Positions 34,326 through 44,138 of a stretch of DNA of 64,000 nucleotides are shown here, piece after piece. This DNA comes from Pseudoalteromonas sp. UG3-2. Its GTDB lineage: Bacteria > Pseudomonadota > Gammaproteobacteria > Enterobacterales > Alteromonadaceae. Position 1 is the first letter of the stretch. Every line of letters starts with the position of its first letter. The DNA lies in the NCBI RefSeq assembly GCF_037120705.1, contig NZ_JAWLJU010000002.1, positions 62,001-126,000 of the forward strand, written 5' to 3'. The notes under the pieces are model-generated. The model was given only the letters and a program-made list of their open reading frames with translations, did not search any database and was not told the origin of the DNA. The position numbers were made by a program, and so were the translations under genes.

Positions 34326-35698
34326 GTAACAAAGTATTAGTTGTAGAAGATGATGCCGGCTTAAGAGAAGCACTCATTGACACCTTGCAGCTTTCCAATA
34401 TCGAGTGTGTGGAGGCAAGCTGTGCGGAACAGGCTGTGCTGTTATTGAAACAGGAGTCATTCTCTCTCGTCGTGAGCGATGTGCAAATGGCAGAAATGAG
34501 CGGCTTAGATTTACTAAAAACCATTAAGCTCAATTATCCTGAGCTACCGGTGTTAATGATGACCGCCTATGCCACCATTGACGATGCCGTTGAGGCGATG
34601 CGCCTCGGTGCCATTGATTACATGGCCAAACCATTTGCGCCAGAAGTTTTGCTCAATATGGTGAGTCGTTACTTGCCCGAAAAGGCAAAAGAAACCGATG
34701 GTCCGGTGGTAGCTGATAATAAAAGTCTCAAGTTACTAGAGCTGGCCACCAAAGTCGCCAAATCAGATGCCAGCGTTATGGTACTTGGCCCCAGTGGCTC
34801 GGGCAAAGAAGTGTTAGCCCGCTTTATTCACGATAAATCGGAGCGAGCGCAAGAGCCGTTTATTGCCATTAACTGTGCAGCTATCCCTGAAAATATGCTC
34901 GAAGCCACCTTGTTTGGCTATGAAAAAGGGGCGTTTACCGGGGCTATCCAAGCTTGTCCGGGGAAATTTGAGCAAGCACAGAAAGGCACTATTTTACTCG
35001 ACGAGATTACTGAGATGGATTTGGGCCTGCAAGCTAAATTGCTGCGGGTGTTGCAAGAGCGTGAAGTAGAGCGCTTGGGAAGCCGCAAAACCATTTCACT
35101 GGATGTGCGAGTGTTGGCGACCAGTAACCGCGACTTAAAAGAAGCCGTTGCTGAGGGCGTATTTCGTGAAGATTTATATTACCGCTTAAATGTGTTCCCA
35201 CTTGAGTGGTTGCCATTAAAAGAGCGACCTGGTGACATTGTGGTGCTAGCGGAGCACTTGTTGACCCGCCATACTCAGTCAGTGTCAAAACCAACGCCAC
35301 AGTTAAGCACCAAGGCAAAAGAGAAACTATTACAGCATAGCTGGCCTGGTAACGTACGCGAGTTAGACAATGTCATTCAGCGCGCCTTGATTTTATTACA
35401 AGGCAATGAAATTCATGAAGACGATATCTTTATTGAGCACTTTTCAGCCATGCCAGAAACGCTTGCAGATACTGCGGTAGTAGCCACTTCGATTACCCCA
35501 ACAGAGCGGGAAAGTGAAGCGGATGGTATGAACTACAAAGAAGAGCTGCAAGACAAAGAGCATCAAATTATTCTCGATACGTTGGCTAAATTTAATGGTA
35601 AACGTAAACAAGTAGCTGAAGTGCTGGGTATGAGCCCCAGAACGCTGCGCTATAAGTTGGCCAAAATGCGCGACTTAGGGATTGCGTTGCCCGTTTAA
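34322..35698 (+). CDS. flrC: Flagellar response regulator FlrC (sigma54 activator)
   Basis: FlrC, once phosphorylated by FlrB, activates class III sigma54 promoters for hook, basal body and the first flagellin. The 458-aa product has a receiver domain with acidic pocket EDD and phosphoacceptor Asp53 in VVSDVQMAEMSG, an AAA+ domain with Walker A GPSGSGKE, GAFTGA and Walker B GTILLDEITEMD, and a C-terminal Fis-type HTH (KRKQVAEVLGMSPRTLRYKLAKM). Confidence 0.95.
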   Translation: MSNKVLVVEDDAGLREALIDTLQLSNIECVEASCAEQAVLLLKQESFSLVVSDVQMAEMSGLDLLKTIKLNYPELPVLMMTAYATIDDAVEAMRLGAIDYMAKPFAPEVLLNMVSRYLPEKAKETDGPVVADNKSLKLLELATKVAKSDASVMVLGPSGSGKEVLARFIHDKSERAQEPFIAINCAAIPENMLEATLFGYEKGAFTGAIQACPGKFEQAQKGTILLDEITEMDLGLQAKLLRVLQEREVERLGSRKTISLDVRVLATSNRDLKEAVAEGVFREDLYYRLNVFPLEWLPLKERPGDIVVLAEHLLTRHTQSVSKPTPQLSTKAKEKLLQHSWPGNVRELDNVIQRALILLQGNEIHEDDIFIEHFSAMPETLADTAVVATSITPTERESEADGMNYKEELQDKEHQIILDTLAKFNGKRKQVAEVLGMSPRTLRYKLAKMRDLGIALPV

Positions 35699-35724
35699 CT
35701 GAGTTGTTATCTGTTTTTTACTTC

Positions 35725-35744
35725 AGGCGCTGCAGTCAGCGCCT
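35725..35744 (+). terminator. Hairpin after flrC
   Basis: AGGCGCTG (35725-35732) and CAGCGCCT (35737-35744) form an 8-bp GC-rich stem with a 4-nt loop, 26 nt after the flrC stop; only scattered Ts follow. Confidence 0.65.
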
Positions 35745-35815
35745 GCTTATTTCCCTCCTGCCAAAATTCCGTCACAGAAAGCTTCTATAAGTCATTGAAT
35801 TATAGTGTTTATTTG

Positions 35816-35833
35816 TTGGCATGAAATGTGCTT
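35816..35833 (+). promoter_or_regulatory. Sigma54 promoter for fliEFGHIJ
   Basis: TTGGCATGAAATGTGCTT has GG at 35818-35819, ten bases, and GC at 35830-35831, 38 bp before fliE. Confidence 0.88.
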
Positions 35834-35870
35834 TAACTAAGTTACGTATAGTTATTTTGGATAAAGCATC

Positions 35871-36203
35871 ATGAAAGTACAATCATCAGCGCTATTTCAA
35901 GAAATGCAAGCGATGGCTGCACAAGCGACTAAAAATCCACAGCCTACGGTTGAGCCGGTTAAAACAGCCGCGTCGTCATCTGCGCAATTTGGCGATTTAT
36001 TATCTGATGCCTTGAATACCGTTCATGGCTTACAGCAAAACGCTAAGCAAAAAGTGGTTGCAGTCGAAACGGGAGACCGTAGTGTGTCTTTGGCCGAAGC
36101 GATGATCGCCAAGCAAAAATCTTCGGTGGCTTTTGAGGCGACAGTACAAGTGCGTAACAAGCTTGTTGAGTCATATAAAGAAATTATGAGCATGCCAGTT
36201 TAA
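35871..36203 (+). CDS. fliE: MS ring-rod junction protein FliE
   Basis: FliE links the MS ring to the proximal rod and is exported early. The 110-aa product is normal in size and has the C-terminal signature SLAEAMIAKQKSSVAFEATVQVRNKLVESYKEIMSMPV. It is the first gene after the sigma54 promoter, 23 nt ahead of fliF. Confidence 0.94.
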   Translation: MKVQSSALFQEMQAMAAQATKNPQPTVEPVKTAASSSAQFGDLLSDALNTVHGLQQNAKQKVVAVETGDRSVSLAEAMIAKQKSSVAFEATVQVRNKLVESYKEIMSMPV

Positions 36204-36226
36204 TAGAGTGACTTTGGAGAGTAATC

Positions 36227-37942
36227 GTGGCTACTAATCAATCAACAGATCTAACGCTTTCCGACGGCGCTATGAATAACGATAGCGGCGCAGATGAGCA
36301 GCAAGAGCAAAAATCTGGCTACTTTAGCGCGTTAAGTGGTGTCGATATGTTACGCCAGGTTACTCTGGTCATTGCTTTGGCAATTTGTTTAGCAATAGCA
36401 ATCTTCATCATTATCTGGGCGCGTCAGCCAGATATGCGCCCACTAGGCAAATATCCTACCGAAGAGTTGGTGGAAACACTCGATTTTCTTGATCAGCAGA
36501 AAATTGAATACGAGCTTGATGGCAACACCATTATGGTGGCTGAGTCGGATTACCAAAACATTAAACTCAGCATGGCCCGTGACGGTTTCTCGCAGTCACC
36601 CAGTTCAGGTACTGATATCTTAATGCAAGATATGGGCTTTGGGGTGAGTCAGCGCTTAGAACGTGAGCGTCTCAAGCACAGCCGTGAACAACAGTTATCT
36701 CGCACCATTGAAGAGCTGCAAGATATCAACCGCGCCAAGGTATTATTGGCTATCCCGAAAGAAAATGTCTTTGCTCGTCGTGAGAAAAAACCGTCAGCTA
36801 CTGTGGTTGTGACCATGAAACGCGGTCGCACATTAGACGGCGAAGAAGTCGATTCCATCGTTGATATTGTCGCCTCAGCAGTGCAAGGTTTAGAGCCTGC
36901 ACGTGTTACCGTGACCGATCAAAATGGCCGTCTACTTAATTCGGGCTCGCAAGACTCCCTGGCTGCACGCTCAAGAAAAGAATATGACCTTGAACGCAAG
37001 CGTGAACAAGAATACCTAGAAAAAATTGATAGTATTCTTATTCCTACCGTGGGCTTAGGTAACTTTACTGCCCAAGTTGACTTAACCATGGACTTTAGCT
37101 CGGTGGAAGAAACGCAGAAACGTTTCAACCCAGACTTACCTGCGGTGCGCAGTGAAACCACCTATGAAGAAAATAACATTGGTGGCTTGGCTGTGGGGAT
37201 CCCTGGCGCATTAACCAATCAGCCTCCAGTGAACTCCAATATTCCTGAAGTCGCAGGTCAAGGTGGTAATGGTAAGGGTGCTACGCCAAGCAGTGTGCAA
37301 AAAGAAGCGACTCGTAACTATGAGTTAGACACCACAATCAGCCATAAGCGTCAACAAACTGGCGTTATTCGCCGCATCAGTGTCAGTGTGGCCGTTGATT
37401 ACGTGCAAAAAGCCAATGCAGAAGGGAACATGGAAATGGTTCCACGCTCACAAGAAGAGCTAAATAATATTCGTCGTTTATTACAAGGTGGCGTGGGCTT
37501 TGACATGCAGCGGGGTGATGCCCTAGAAGTAGTAACAGTACCATTTGTTCGTGAAGACTTAATGGCGGTGGAGGAATTACCACTGTGGGAGCAAGACTGG
37601 TTCCAAAAAGTTATCCGTCTTGGCGCCGGAACATTGGTTATCATTGTGCTAATCTTAGCGGTAGTAAGACCTATGTTGAAACGTCTAATCTACCCAGAAG
37701 ATACCTTGGAAGAGTATGACGAAGATGCATTAACCTGTGGCGTAGACCTCGGTGACAGCACCCTTGATATGTTAAATAATGACTTTGATGAGTCGGCAGT
37801 TGGCTTCTCCTCGGATGGTAGATTACAATTGCCTGACCTACACGGTGACGAAGACCTACTGAAAGCAGTACGTGCTCTGGTCGCTAACGAACCTGAACTC
37901 TCATCACAAGTTGTGAAAGCGTGGTTGACAGAAGATGACTGA
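36227..37942 (+). CDS. fliF: Flagellar MS-ring protein FliF
   Basis: FliF forms the inner-membrane MS ring, the base on which the motor and export gate assemble. The 571-aa product has a first membrane segment (about residues 44-64), the periplasmic ring-building domains (YPTEELVETLDFLDQQKIEYEL; SQRLERERLKHSREQQLSRTIEEL; KRGRTLDGEEVDSIVDIVASAVQGLEP), a second membrane segment (about 463-485) and the cytoplasmic C-terminal FliG-binding tail (LLKAVRALVANEPELSSQVVKAWL). It starts at GTG and overlaps fliG by 8 nt. Confidence 0.96.
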   Translation: MATNQSTDLTLSDGAMNNDSGADEQQEQKSGYFSALSGVDMLRQVTLVIALAICLAIAIFIIIWARQPDMRPLGKYPTEELVETLDFLDQQKIEYELDGNTIMVAESDYQNIKLSMARDGFSQSPSSGTDILMQDMGFGVSQRLERERLKHSREQQLSRTIEELQDINRAKVLLAIPKENVFARREKKPSATVVVTMKRGRTLDGEEVDSIVDIVASAVQGLEPARVTVTDQNGRLLNSGSQDSLAARSRKEYDLERKREQEYLEKIDSILIPTVGLGNFTAQVDLTMDFSSVEETQKRFNPDLPAVRSETTYEENNIGGLAVGIPGALTNQPPVNSNIPEVAGQGGNGKGATPSSVQKEATRNYELDTTISHKRQQTGVIRRISVSVAVDYVQKANAEGNMEMVPRSQEELNNIRRLLQGGVGFDMQRGDALEVVTVPFVREDLMAVEELPLWEQDWFQKVIRLGAGTLVIIVLILAVVRPMLKRLIYPEDTLEEYDEDALTCGVDLGDSTLDMLNNDFDESAVGFSSDGRLQLPDLHGDEDLLKAVRALVANEPELSSQVVKAWLTEDD

Positions 37943-38975
37943 TCAAGAAGAAAAACAATTACCTGCGGCGTTCGACGTTGACAAGCTTGACGGCGTCGAT
38001 AAAGCGGCCATCTTGCTGCTAAGTTTAACGGAAGAGGATGCCGCACAAATACTAAAGCACCTAGAGCCTAAGCAGGTGCAGAAGGTGGGGATGTCGATGG
38101 CGGCGATGGACGACTTATCGCAAGCCAAAATTGCCGCGGTACACAACCTGTTTATTGAACAAATTCAAAGCTTCAGTACCATTGGTTTCCAATCTGAAGA
38201 CTTTATTAAAAAGGCGCTTACTGCCGCGCTAGGTGAGGATAAAGCGGCGAGCCTGATTGACCAAATTGTCATGGGCTCTGGCGCGAAAGGGTTGGACTCA
38301 TTAAAGTGGATGGATTCTAAGCAGGTTGCCAATATCATCCGTAATGAGCACCCGCAAATTCAAACCATTGTATTGTCTTATTTGGAGCCTGAGCAATCAG
38401 CTGAAATTCTAGCGCAATTTCCTGAGAAAGTGCGCTTAGATTTAACCATGCGGATCGCCAACTTAGAAGAAGTGCAACCAGCGGCACTGCAAGAGCTCAA
38501 CGAAATCATGGAGAAACAGTTCGCAGGTCAAGCCGGTGCCCAAGCTGCGAAAATGGGCGGCTTAAAAGCTGCAGCAGATATCTTGAACTACCTCGATACC
38601 AACATTGAAGGTCAGCTAATGGATTCAATCCGTGAGCATGATGAGGAAATGTCTCAGCAAATTCAAGACCTTATGTTTGTTTTTGAGAACCTCATGGACG
38701 TTGAAGATCGCGGTATCCAGGCGATTTTACGTGAGGTGCAACAAGATGTCTTAATGAAAGCCATTAAAGGTGCTGATGAAGGCTTGAAAGATAAGATCAT
38801 GAATAACATGTCAAAACGTGCAGCAGAAATGATGAAAGACGATCTTGAAGCCATGCCGCCAGTTAGGATCAGCGAAGTGGAAGCGGCACAGAAAGAGATT
38901 CTGGCAACGGCCAGACGCTTAGCCGACTCTGGTGAGATTATGCTTGGTGGCGGTGGCGGCGAGGAGTTCCTATAA
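37935..38975 (+). CDS. fliG: Flagellar motor switch protein FliG
   Basis: FliG is the rotor part of the C ring that contacts the stator. The 346-aa product has the N-terminal FliF-binding domain (LDGVDKAAILLLSLTEEDAAQILKHLEP), the middle domain EHPQIQTIVLSYLEPEQSAEILAQFPEKVR, and the C-terminal charged torque helix (VFENLMDVEDRGIQAILREVQQDVLMKAIKGADEGLKDKIMNNMSKRAAEMMKDDLE). An extra Gly-rich tail (GGGGGEEFL) follows. Confidence 0.96.
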   Translation: MTDQEEKQLPAAFDVDKLDGVDKAAILLLSLTEEDAAQILKHLEPKQVQKVGMSMAAMDDLSQAKIAAVHNLFIEQIQSFSTIGFQSEDFIKKALTAALGEDKAASLIDQIVMGSGAKGLDSLKWMDSKQVANIIRNEHPQIQTIVLSYLEPEQSAEILAQFPEKVRLDLTMRIANLEEVQPAALQELNEIMEKQFAGQAGAQAAKMGGLKAAADILNYLDTNIEGQLMDSIREHDEEMSQQIQDLMFVFENLMDVEDRGIQAILREVQQDVLMKAIKGADEGLKDKIMNNMSKRAAEMMKDDLEAMPPVRISEVEAAQKEILATARRLADSGEIMLGGGGGEEFL

Positions 38976-38978
38976 GCT

Positions 38979-39800
38979 ATGGTCGATAAAAAGCTGTATA
39001 AAGGTCGTCCCGTCAGCGACAGCGCGATTGACGAGCTTTTAGAAAATTGGCCAATCCCAGACGTATCTGACAAATCAGAAAAATACAGAGGTCGTTCAAC
39101 GGCCTACGGTACACCTTTGGAAGAAGTTTACAGTAAAAAGAAAAAGCCCCAAGAGCCAGAGCCACAGGAACCAGAGTTTCCTACTCTGACTATTGAAGAA
39201 CTCGAGCAAATCCGCCAAGACGCCTACGATGAAGGCATTAAACAAGGTCATGAGCAAGGCTACATTGAAGGATTTGATAAAGGGGTCAGTGAAGGCAAAG
39301 AGGCCGGTTACAAAGAAGGCGTAGAAATTGGTAAGGAAAAAGGGCTGGAAGAAGCTCAGCCTCTTATCGAGGAGCGTATGAAAGCACTGTCGAGTGTGCT
39401 TGATGCCTTACAAGACCCAATTAAAAAAGTCGATGATGACTGTGAGAAGCAATTGGTTACTTTAGTCAATTTATTGGCGCAGCAAGTGATCTTCAAAGAG
39501 TTACAGACTTCTCCAGAACTGATTTTAAATGCCTTAAAAAAAGCCATGGACGCTTTGCCTATTCACGAGCAAAGTGTTCGCATCCACCTTCACCCCGACG
39601 ACCTTACTTTAGTCCAGGAGATGTATGGCGAGGAACATATTGCAGCACAGCACTGGCAGTTAATTCCCGAACCCACCTTAGAAAGAGGCGGGTGCGAGGT
39701 AAAAACCGCGCAATCGTCAATTGATATGACAGTGAAAAACCGCATAAATGATGTGTTGGACTCTTTTTTGCAAGATAGCGGTATAGAGCAAAAGCAATAA
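38979..39800 (+). CDS. fliH: Flagellar export ATPase regulator FliH
   Basis: FliH is the peripheral stalk that tethers and regulates the FliI ATPase. The 273-aa product has a charged N-terminus with a Pro/Glu-rich stretch (KKPQEPEPQEPEFP), then the Gly-repeat helix (GIKQGHEQGYIEGFDKGVSEGKEAGYKEGVEIGKEKG, an AxxxG-like ladder) and the C-terminal V-ATPase E-subunit-like domain. It starts 3 nt after fliG. Confidence 0.93.
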   Translation: MVDKKLYKGRPVSDSAIDELLENWPIPDVSDKSEKYRGRSTAYGTPLEEVYSKKKKPQEPEPQEPEFPTLTIEELEQIRQDAYDEGIKQGHEQGYIEGFDKGVSEGKEAGYKEGVEIGKEKGLEEAQPLIEERMKALSSVLDALQDPIKKVDDDCEKQLVTLVNLLAQQVIFKELQTSPELILNALKKAMDALPIHEQSVRIHLHPDDLTLVQEMYGEEHIAAQHWQLIPEPTLERGGCEVKTAQSSIDMTVKNRINDVLDSFLQDSGIEQKQ

Positions 39801-39857
39801 GCTTCGTGCGACAATATTAGCGCGAGGCTTAACCTTAACGTACGGGTGTGCAAAATC

Positions 39858-41189
39858 ATGTCAACATCGGCTGCAATGAGCGAGCGACTGGGAAAGTATC
39901 AAAAGTTTATAAAACCTTATGGCGTTGCCGTCGCTGGCAGCTTGACCCGTGTAGTGGGGCTAACCCTGGAAGCCAAAGGGTTAAACGCCTCAGTGGGCAG
40001 TCAATGTAAAATAGAGACCCTAGGTGGCTTTGTCGACGCTGAAGTCATTGGCTTTAACCAAGACACCTTATACCTCATGCCCAACGATCATATTACCGGT
40101 GTGCTTCCCGGTGCGCGGGTGATCCCTAAAGTCAAAGAAGCCGGGTTACCTGTGGGTATGAGCTTATTGGGCCGAGTTGTGGATGGCTTGGGCCGACCGT
40201 TGGATGGACTGGGGGCAATCGAGGCTGAACAACATTTGAAGTTCGCTGCATCGCCTATTAACCCACTGGCGAGAAGACCTATTGATGCGCCCATGGACGT
40301 TGGTGTGCGTGCAATCAACTCAATCGTCACCGTGGGGCAAGGGCAGCGAATGGGCTTGTTTGCTGGTAGTGGTGTGGGTAAGTCTGTATTACTGGGGATG
40401 ATGACTCGAGGGAGTGAGGCCGATGTCATTGTGGTTGGCTTGGTAGGTGAGCGTGGCCGTGAGGTAAAAGAGTTTATTGATGAAATTCTTGGCGTTGAAG
40501 GTCGCCGCCGCTCGGTGGTAGTAGCTGCCCCTGCAGACGCTTCACCTTTGATGCGGTTAAAAGGCTGCGAAAGCGCCATTACCATTGCAGAGTATTTTCG
40601 TGATCAAGGTCTTAACGTGTTGTTACTGCTTGATTCCGTGACACGGTATGCCATGGCACAACGTGAAATTGCTCTGGCAGTGGGTGAACCACCAGCGACG
40701 AAAGGCTATCCGCCATCTGTATTTGCAAAACTGCCGGCGCTCGTTGAACGCGCTGGTAATGGTGGTGAGGGGCAAGGTTCCATTACCGCTTTTTTCACGG
40801 TTCTCAGTGAGGGGGATGATATGCAAGATCCCATTGCTGATGCTGCTCGAGCCATTTTAGATGGTCATATTGTGCTGTCCCGCGAACTGGCCGATAGCGG
40901 CCATTATCCAGCCATTGATATTGAAAAGTCGATCAGCCGTGTTATGCCACAAGTGGTCTCTGAAGCTCACCTACAACAAGCGAGAGTACTCAAGCAGGTT
41001 TACTCTATGTATCAGCAAAATAAAGATATGATCACTTTAGGTGCCTATCAAAAAGGCAGCGACCAAATGTTAGACCAAGCCATTGACATGATGCCAGCGG
41101 TAAATAGCTTCTTGCAGCAGGGCATGAAAGAAGTGATCAGCTACGATGATTGCCTGCAGAGTCTAGCCAAATTATTAGGGCAAGCATAA
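39858..41189 (+). CDS. fliI: Flagellum-specific ATPase FliI
   Basis: FliI unloads chaperone-substrate complexes at the export gate. The 443-aa product is F1-beta-like, with Walker [67 protein letters not shown] and [16 protein letters not shown] take the ATG at 39858; a GTG at 39846 and an ATG at 39876 (MSERL) are alternatives. It overlaps fliJ as TAATG. Confidence 0.95.
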   Translation: MSTSAAMSERLGKYQKFIKPYGVAVAGSLTRVVGLTLEAKGLNASVGSQCKIETLGGFVDAEVIGFNQDTLYLMPNDHITGVLPGARVIPKVKEAGLPVGMSLLGRVVDGLGRPLDGLGAIEAEQHLKFAASPINPLARRPIDAPMDVGVRAINSIVTVGQGQRMGLFAGSGVGKSVLLGMMTRGSEADVIVVGLVGERGREVKEFIDEILGVEGRRRSVVVAAPADASPLMRLKGCESAITIAEYFRDQGLNVLLLLDSVTRYAMAQREIALAVGEPPATKGYPPSVFAKLPALVERAGNGGEGQGSITAFFTVLSEGDDMQDPIADAARAILDGHIVLSRELADSGHYPAIDIEKSISRVMPQVVSEAHLQQARVLKQVYSMYQQNKDMITLGAYQKGSDQMLDQAIDMMPAVNSFLQQGMKEVISYDDCLQSLAKLLGQA

Positions 41190-41635
41190 TGGCCGGCAAT
41201 AAACTGAATCTTTTGCTTAAGCTTGAACAGGATAAAGAAGAGCAACTAAAAGCCAACTTTGCTCAGGCACAACAACATCTGTCTATTAACCAACAAAAGT
41301 TGGCCGGGCTCAATGACTTTAGGTTGGAATACACCACACAGCTTCATGGTAAGGCTCAAGCGGGTTTAAGCAGTGGCGGTTTTAATCAATATCACAATTT
41401 CATTAATAAGATAGAGCAAGCGATCACTCAGCAAAGCAGCACAGTGAACACCGCCAAGCAGGTAGTAGAGCAGCGCCGTAAGCTATGGCTAGAGCAACAA
41501 GCCAAAACCAAGGCCATTGAAAAGCTGATTGAGAAACAACAATTAGCATATCAAGCAAAGCTAGCCAAAGCAGAACAGAAAATGCTGGATGAGTTTGCTA
41601 CCAACCAGTTTGTCCGTAGACCATCAGCCTGGTAG
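41189..41635 (+). CDS. fliJ: Flagellar export chaperone FliJ
   Basis: FliJ is the central-stalk-like coiled-coil component of the export ATPase. The 148-aa product is almost all charged and Gln-rich helix (LEQDKEEQLKANFAQAQQHLSINQQKLAGLNDFRLEYTTQ), the size expected. The ATG overlaps the fliI stop; the longer frame from 41150 lies inside fliI and is rejected. Confidence 0.92.
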   Translation: MAGNKLNLLLKLEQDKEEQLKANFAQAQQHLSINQQKLAGLNDFRLEYTTQLHGKAQAGLSSGGFNQYHNFINKIEQAITQQSSTVNTAKQVVEQRRKLWLEQQAKTKAIEKLIEKQQLAYQAKLAKAEQKMLDEFATNQFVRRPSAW

Positions 41636-41646
41636 AGGACTTACGC

Positions 41647-41667
41647 CTGACTCCAGTGCCGAGTCAG
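41647..41667 (+). terminator. Weak hairpin after fliJ
   Basis: CTGACTC (41647-41653) and GAGTCAG (41661-41667) form a 7-bp stem, 7-nt loop, followed by CTTTA. Confidence 0.45.
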
Positions 41668-41678
41668 CTTTAGTGAAG

Positions 41679-41696
41679 TTGGCTTGAATTATGCAG
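41679..41696 (+). promoter_or_regulatory. Sigma54 promoter for fliK
   Basis: TTGGCTTGAATTATGCAG has GG at 41681-41682, ten bases, and GC at 41693-41694. It lies about 120 bp before fliK, leaving a longer leader than at the other promoters. Confidence 0.7.
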
Positions 41697-41818
41697 TATT
41701 TAACTTAGTGAATTGGTTTATCTATGGGGTCAGAATATAACATCAATAAAATCATTGGGTTGTATTTTGATGTGCTCATAAAAAGGCAGAAACTTGCCAC
41801 TTGTTGAGGTAGTTCAAA

Positions 41819-44095
41819 ATGAATGTGATGCTTGCAAACCTGCTGCAGCGCGGCAATAGTGAAGCGAAAAGTGCTCCCTTAGACTCTGATGTGGAAGAGG
41901 CTCAGAGCAGTGATGACTTTAATGCGCTTATGGCAAAGCTAGAAAGCGTTGAAGAGACTCGGCAGCAAGGCAAGTTAGATAAACAGCTGGAGGTGGAAAA
42001 AGCAGCCTCACAGTTGGCTTTAGATGCAAAACAAAGCGAGCAGGAAACAACGAATGGCGCTAATACTTCAACCGCCAATGTTTCAGAGCAGACACACCAG
42101 CTAAGTAAGTTAGAGCAGAATGCCACTTATCCAGAGCAAGCGCACGTTAAAACAGATAACACCAGCGCTATTGCCACAGTAGCACAAGCGCCTACCGAGT
42201 CACATGGTAAGGAGGCCAATGCTGCAGCAGAGGGGCAGTTATTATCACCAGGAACAAAAGAGCGAGCAGCAACCGCGAGCGATAAAGTAATATTGAATGA
42301 CGCAAGTTCACAAGATAAAGCAGCTAGCACTGCAAAAGATAACGACTTATTATCACAAATCACTGCAGCGAAACAGCAAAGCACAACATTAAAAGCGGCA
42401 CCAAAAGAAGTATCAACGGCTGTACGTGCGGCACTGCAATCAAACAGCGGTCCATCGAAAGTAGCAGCGGATGAATCCACAGCTCTATCCAATGAAGCAA
42501 AACAGCAATACGCTGAACAACCATTATCAGCAGGCCAGCAAAAGGTTACTTCTGAGACACTAGTACAGGGGACTGAGGGCAAAGCGAAGCAGGCACCTGC
42601 AGTGACTGGCGATAACAATACCGAATCAACAGCAACACAGCATTCAAAGCCTACCAAAGAGCAACTTCAAGCGGCGCAAAAGTTGGTCGATGAAGTGAAA
42701 TCTAAAGTAACAGAGCAGCCTCGTAATGAAGTGCCCAAACCTCTAGCAAATGGGCTGCCAGGGGGTCAAAATGGCACTGCTCAACCACGTCCAGAACTTG
42801 GAGCTGGTGAACCTGCTAAGCCTAGTGCGAGTGACCAAGAAGATACGACGCTAAAAAATCAACAGCAAACCATTATCGACTTGAGAAATAAAGCGGATAT
42901 TGGTCCTATTTCTAGCCAGATTCAAGGCAGTACTAAGCAAATGGGGGTAGCTGGTCAAGCTGAAGAGTCTAATGCGACAGCGAAAGTGAGTAAGGTACTT
43001 AATAGTTTAAATCCAGTGCAGCAAAAAGAGCTGCAAGCGGTGTTAAATGGCGATGTCGATATTTATGATGCCTCACCTAGCGTGCAAAAGGCGGTGGCGC
43101 AGTTATTAGCCAATAAAAATATGGCTGCAGTGAAAGCGGTGAATGAACCGTTTAAGTCGGCTCAATCTGGGGCATTACCAGCAAATCCTGAATCGCAAAA
43201 TGACACTGACATGGCGTTAGCAACGAAACCGCAAGATAAACCCCAGGGATTAATAAAAGCGGATAACGGCAGTGACTTTATTTCACCGGTTAAACAGTTA
43301 AAACAAGACAAAGTAATGACCAATGAGCGTGCTTATCAAGGTGAGTCTGAACAAGCCAAAGTAAACGAAAAAGCACAATCAGAAAAACAAGTAAGTGAAA
43401 AGCTATCGGAAAAGCTGAGCGACAAAGAGTTTAATGCCACCAATAGCCAAGAAAATGCAGCAGTAAAAGAGAACAGTAAAGCTGAAAGAGCGCCATTTAA
43501 TAATATTTTTAGCACAACACGAACAGACGCAGCGCCTAACGCTGCATCGAGCACAGAACCTGCAACGCTAAATCAAACGATGAAAGAGGTACAGCAGCTG
43601 CAGCAGTCACAAAACTCAAGTAGCAACTCGGCAGCACAGACAAAGCCAACGGTAGATGCTAATCTTCAACAAGCAATTAATATTGCTCGTCATGATGCGG
43701 CAAAAGAGCTTAATCAACGTGTTGGGATGATGTTGAACCTGAATAATAAACAAGCTGAAATCAGGCTCGACCCACCAGAGCTTGGGGCGTTGCAAATTCG
43801 CATAAAAAGCGATGCTGAGCAAGCTCAGGTGAATTTTGTGGTACAAAACCAACAAGCAAAAGAAATGCTTGAGCAATCTTTACCTAGACTCAGAGAAATG
43901 TTGGCCGAGCAGGGTATTGAGCTTGGTGAAAGTCACATTTCACATGGTCAAAGTGAAGGCCAAGAGGGGCAAAGCGATGGCCAGGGTCAATACGGTAGCG
44001 GACAACAGGGCAGTGATGATGAGCAAGCAATGGCATCAGGCGCACAACAAAGACAGCAGAGAAATAGTGATTCGGCAATAGATTACTATGCCTAA
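41819..44095 (+). CDS. fliK: Flagellar hook-length control protein FliK
   Basis: FliK measures hook length and triggers the FlhB substrate switch. The 758-aa product is long for the family. About 600 residues are low-complexity, Ala/Gln/Lys/Ser/Glu-rich and probably disordered; the C-terminal Flg_hook domain is clear (RVGMMLNLNNKQAEIRLDPPELGALQIRIKSDAEQAQVNFVVQNQQAKEMLEQSLPRLREMLAEQGIELGESHI). A Gly/Gln-rich tail follows. A GAGG site precedes the ATG. The long ruler-like region may relate to hook length. Confidence 0.92.
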   Translation: MNVMLANLLQRGNSEAKSAPLDSDVEEAQSSDDFNALMAKLESVEETRQQGKLDKQLEVEKAASQLALDAKQSEQETTNGANTSTANVSEQTHQLSKLEQNATYPEQAHVKTDNTSAIATVAQAPTESHGKEANAAAEGQLLSPGTKERAATASDKVILNDASSQDKAASTAKDNDLLSQITAAKQQSTTLKAAPKEVSTAVRAALQSNSGPSKVAADESTALSNEAKQQYAEQPLSAGQQKVTSETLVQGTEGKAKQAPAVTGDNNTESTATQHSKPTKEQLQAAQKLVDEVKSKVTEQPRNEVPKPLANGLPGGQNGTAQPRPELGAGEPAKPSASDQEDTTLKNQQQTIIDLRNKADIGPISSQIQGSTKQMGVAGQAEESNATAKVSKVLNSLNPVQQKELQAVLNGDVDIYDASPSVQKAVAQLLANKNMAAVKAVNEPFKSAQSGALPANPESQNDTDMALATKPQDKPQGLIKADNGSDFISPVKQLKQDKVMTNERAYQGESEQAKVNEKAQSEKQVSEKLSEKLSDKEFNATNSQENAAVKENSKAERAPFNNIFSTTRTDAAPNAASSTEPATLNQTMKEVQQLQQSQNSSSNSAAQTKPTVDANLQQAINIARHDAAKELNQRVGMMLNLNNKQAEIRLDPPELGALQIRIKSDAEQAQVNFVVQNQQAKEMLEQSLPRLREMLAEQGIELGESHISHGQSEGQEGQSDGQGQYGSGQQGSDDEQAMASGAQQRQQRNSDSAIDYYA

Positions 44096-44138
44096 CACCT
44101 GCTATTATTGTTACTAATGAAAACTATAAGGGCTTGCT

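Noticed and set aside
41785..41800. GGCAGAAACTTGCC upstream of fliK as a sigma54 promoter
   Set aside because: Spacing is 9, and it is very close to the start; the element at 41679-41696 has correct spacing.
42127..42657. Antisense frame over fliK
   Set aside because: Shadow of the repetitive Ala/Gln/Ser codons of fliK; Cys/Ala/Ser-rich product without family features.
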